Shown: positions 63,293 to 64,000 of the stretch, piece after piece
Layout: every line of letters begins with the position of its first letter
Position numbering within the stretch: position 1 is the first letter of the stretch
DNA from: Citrobacter amalonaticus Y19
Lineage (GTDB): Bacteria > Pseudomonadota > Gammaproteobacteria > Enterobacterales > Enterobacteriaceae
Assembly: GCF_000981805.1 (NCBI RefSeq)
Contig: NZ_CP011132.1
Coordinates: forward strand, 124,001 to 188,000
Direction of reading: 5' to 3'
DNA: 64,000 nucleotides
The notes under the pieces: model-generated
The model's input: the letters and a program-made list of their open reading frames with translations, nothing else
Database searches by the model: none
Told to the model about the DNA's origin: nothing
Program-made: the position numbers and the translations under genes

Positions 63293-64000
63293 ATGAAGAC
63301 AGAAACTCCCTCTTTTGAAGCACAGCAAATTGTGCGCTTACGGCGCAGGGACCAAATCCGTCGGCTGTTGGAACGGGATAAAACGCCGCTGGCGATCTTA
63401 ATGATGGCGGCAGTGGTGGGGACGCTCACCGGTCTGGCGGGCGTGGCGTTCGAAAAAGCGGTGAGCTGGGTGCAAAACCTGCGTATCAGTGCGCTGGTGA
63501 ATGTGGCCGATCATCCGCTTCTGCTCTGGCCGCTGGCGTTTATTCTCTCCGCATTACTGGCGATGGTCGGCTATTTTCTGGTGCGTAAATTTGCGCCGGA
63601 AGCCGGTGGATCGGGGATCCCGGAGATTGAAGGGGCACTGGAAGAGCTTCGCCCCGTTCGCTGGTGGCGCGTGTTGCCGGTTAAGTTTATCGGTGGGATG
63701 GGCACGCTGGGTGCGGGGATGGTGCTGGGTCGCGAAGGGCCGACGGTACAAATCGGCGGGAATATAGGTCGTATGGTGCTGGATATCTTCCGCATGCGCA
63801 GCGCCGAAGCGCGACATACCCTGTTGGCTACCGGGGCGGCAGCGGGGCTCTCAGCCGCCTTCAACGCACCGCTGGCGGGGATTCTGTTTATCATCGAGGA
63901 GATGCGCCCGCAGTTTCGCTATAACCTTATCTCGATCAAAGCCGTTTTCACCGGTGTGATCATGTCGAGCATTGTTTTTCGCATTTTCAATGGCGAATCG
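63293..64000 (+). CDS. clcA: ClC H+/Cl- antiporter ClcA, 3'-truncated by the window edge
   Basis: Starts at ATG 63293 (MKTETPSFEAQQIVRLRRRD) and is open to the window end, giving 236 of about 473 residues. Chloride-site motif GGSGIPEIEG (Ser107 in E. coli numbering), gating Glu in GREGPTVQIGG, and the proton Glu region GILFIIEEMRPQ. It exchanges two Cl- for one H+ and supports extreme acid resistance. Divergent from hemL, as in E. coli. Confidence 0.95.
   Translation, partial: MKTETPSFEAQQIVRLRRRDQIRRLLERDKTPLAILMMAAVVGTLTGLAGVAFEKAVSWVQNLRISALVNVADHPLLLWPLAFILSALLAMVGYFLVRKFAPEAGGSGIPEIEGALEELRPVRWWRVLPVKFIGGMGTLGAGMVLGREGPTVQIGGNIGRMVLDIFRMRSAEARHTLLATGAAAGLSAAFNAPLAGILFIIEEMRPQFRYNLISIKAVFTGVIMSSIVFRIFNGES

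Overview
The window is a chromosomal segment of an enterobacterium. Gene order and near-identical proteins match the E. coli/Salmonella ampE-to-clcA region (ampE, aroP, pdhR-aceEF-lpd, acnB, yacL, yacC, cueO, gcd, hpt, can, yadGHI, yadE, panDCB, folK-pcnB, gluQ, dksA, sfsA, thpR, hrpB, mrcB, fhuACDB, hemL, clcA). Two inserts known to me from Salmonella (GH43 hydrolase plus GPH transporter beside aroP; kdgT-dtnK-pdxA2-deoR after yacL) point to the Salmonella/Citrobacter side of the family. Citrobacter is my best guess, inferred from synteny only.

Layout. 1-3.2 kb: end of ampE and a two-gene plant-glycan module. 3.2-12.3 kb: aroP and the pyruvate dehydrogenase operon with its PdhR operator. 12.4-18.3 kb: a DUF3300/DUF2950 envelope pair, aconitase B and yacL. 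18.5-22.8 kb: a D-threonate catabolic operon with its own DeoR-type regulator and a small YmjA-like gene. 22.8-29.9 kb: an AT-rich accessory island. 29.9-31.2 kb: a divergent Nudix/hydrolase pair. 31.4-38.9 kb: yacC, cueO, an uncharacterised secreted protein, a GH28 galacturonase, gcd and hpt. 39-50 kb: housekeeping genes (carbonic anhydrase, ABC exporter, pantothenate synthesis, folate/RNA/stringent-response genes). 50-64 kb: hrpB, PBP1b, ferrichrome uptake, hemL and the start of clcA.

The accessory island is the part that may hold something new. It lies where E. coli and Salmonella carry speD-speE, which are absent here. It is bracketed by inverted degenerate copies of an ~80-bp repeat and holds three immunity-like units: (1) a SEFIR (TIR-like) plus parallel beta-helix protein whose frame is broken at a six-G tract just before the predicted active-site glutamate; (2) an overlapping pair, a tiny membrane protein and a 270-aa soluble protein, which share a RHIM-like IQ(V/I)(G/A) motif at the C-terminal side of one and the N-terminus of the other; (3) a C2H2 zinc-finger HNH nuclease cut in its active site by an IS3-family element with a perfect 4-bp target duplication.

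The core genes work in recognisable circuits: pyruvate controls PdhR, which controls aceEF; copper controls cueO through a CueR box; a perfect CRP half-site pair lies between gcd and hpt; a Fur-like site precedes fhuA. No tRNA, rRNA or CRISPR array was seen.
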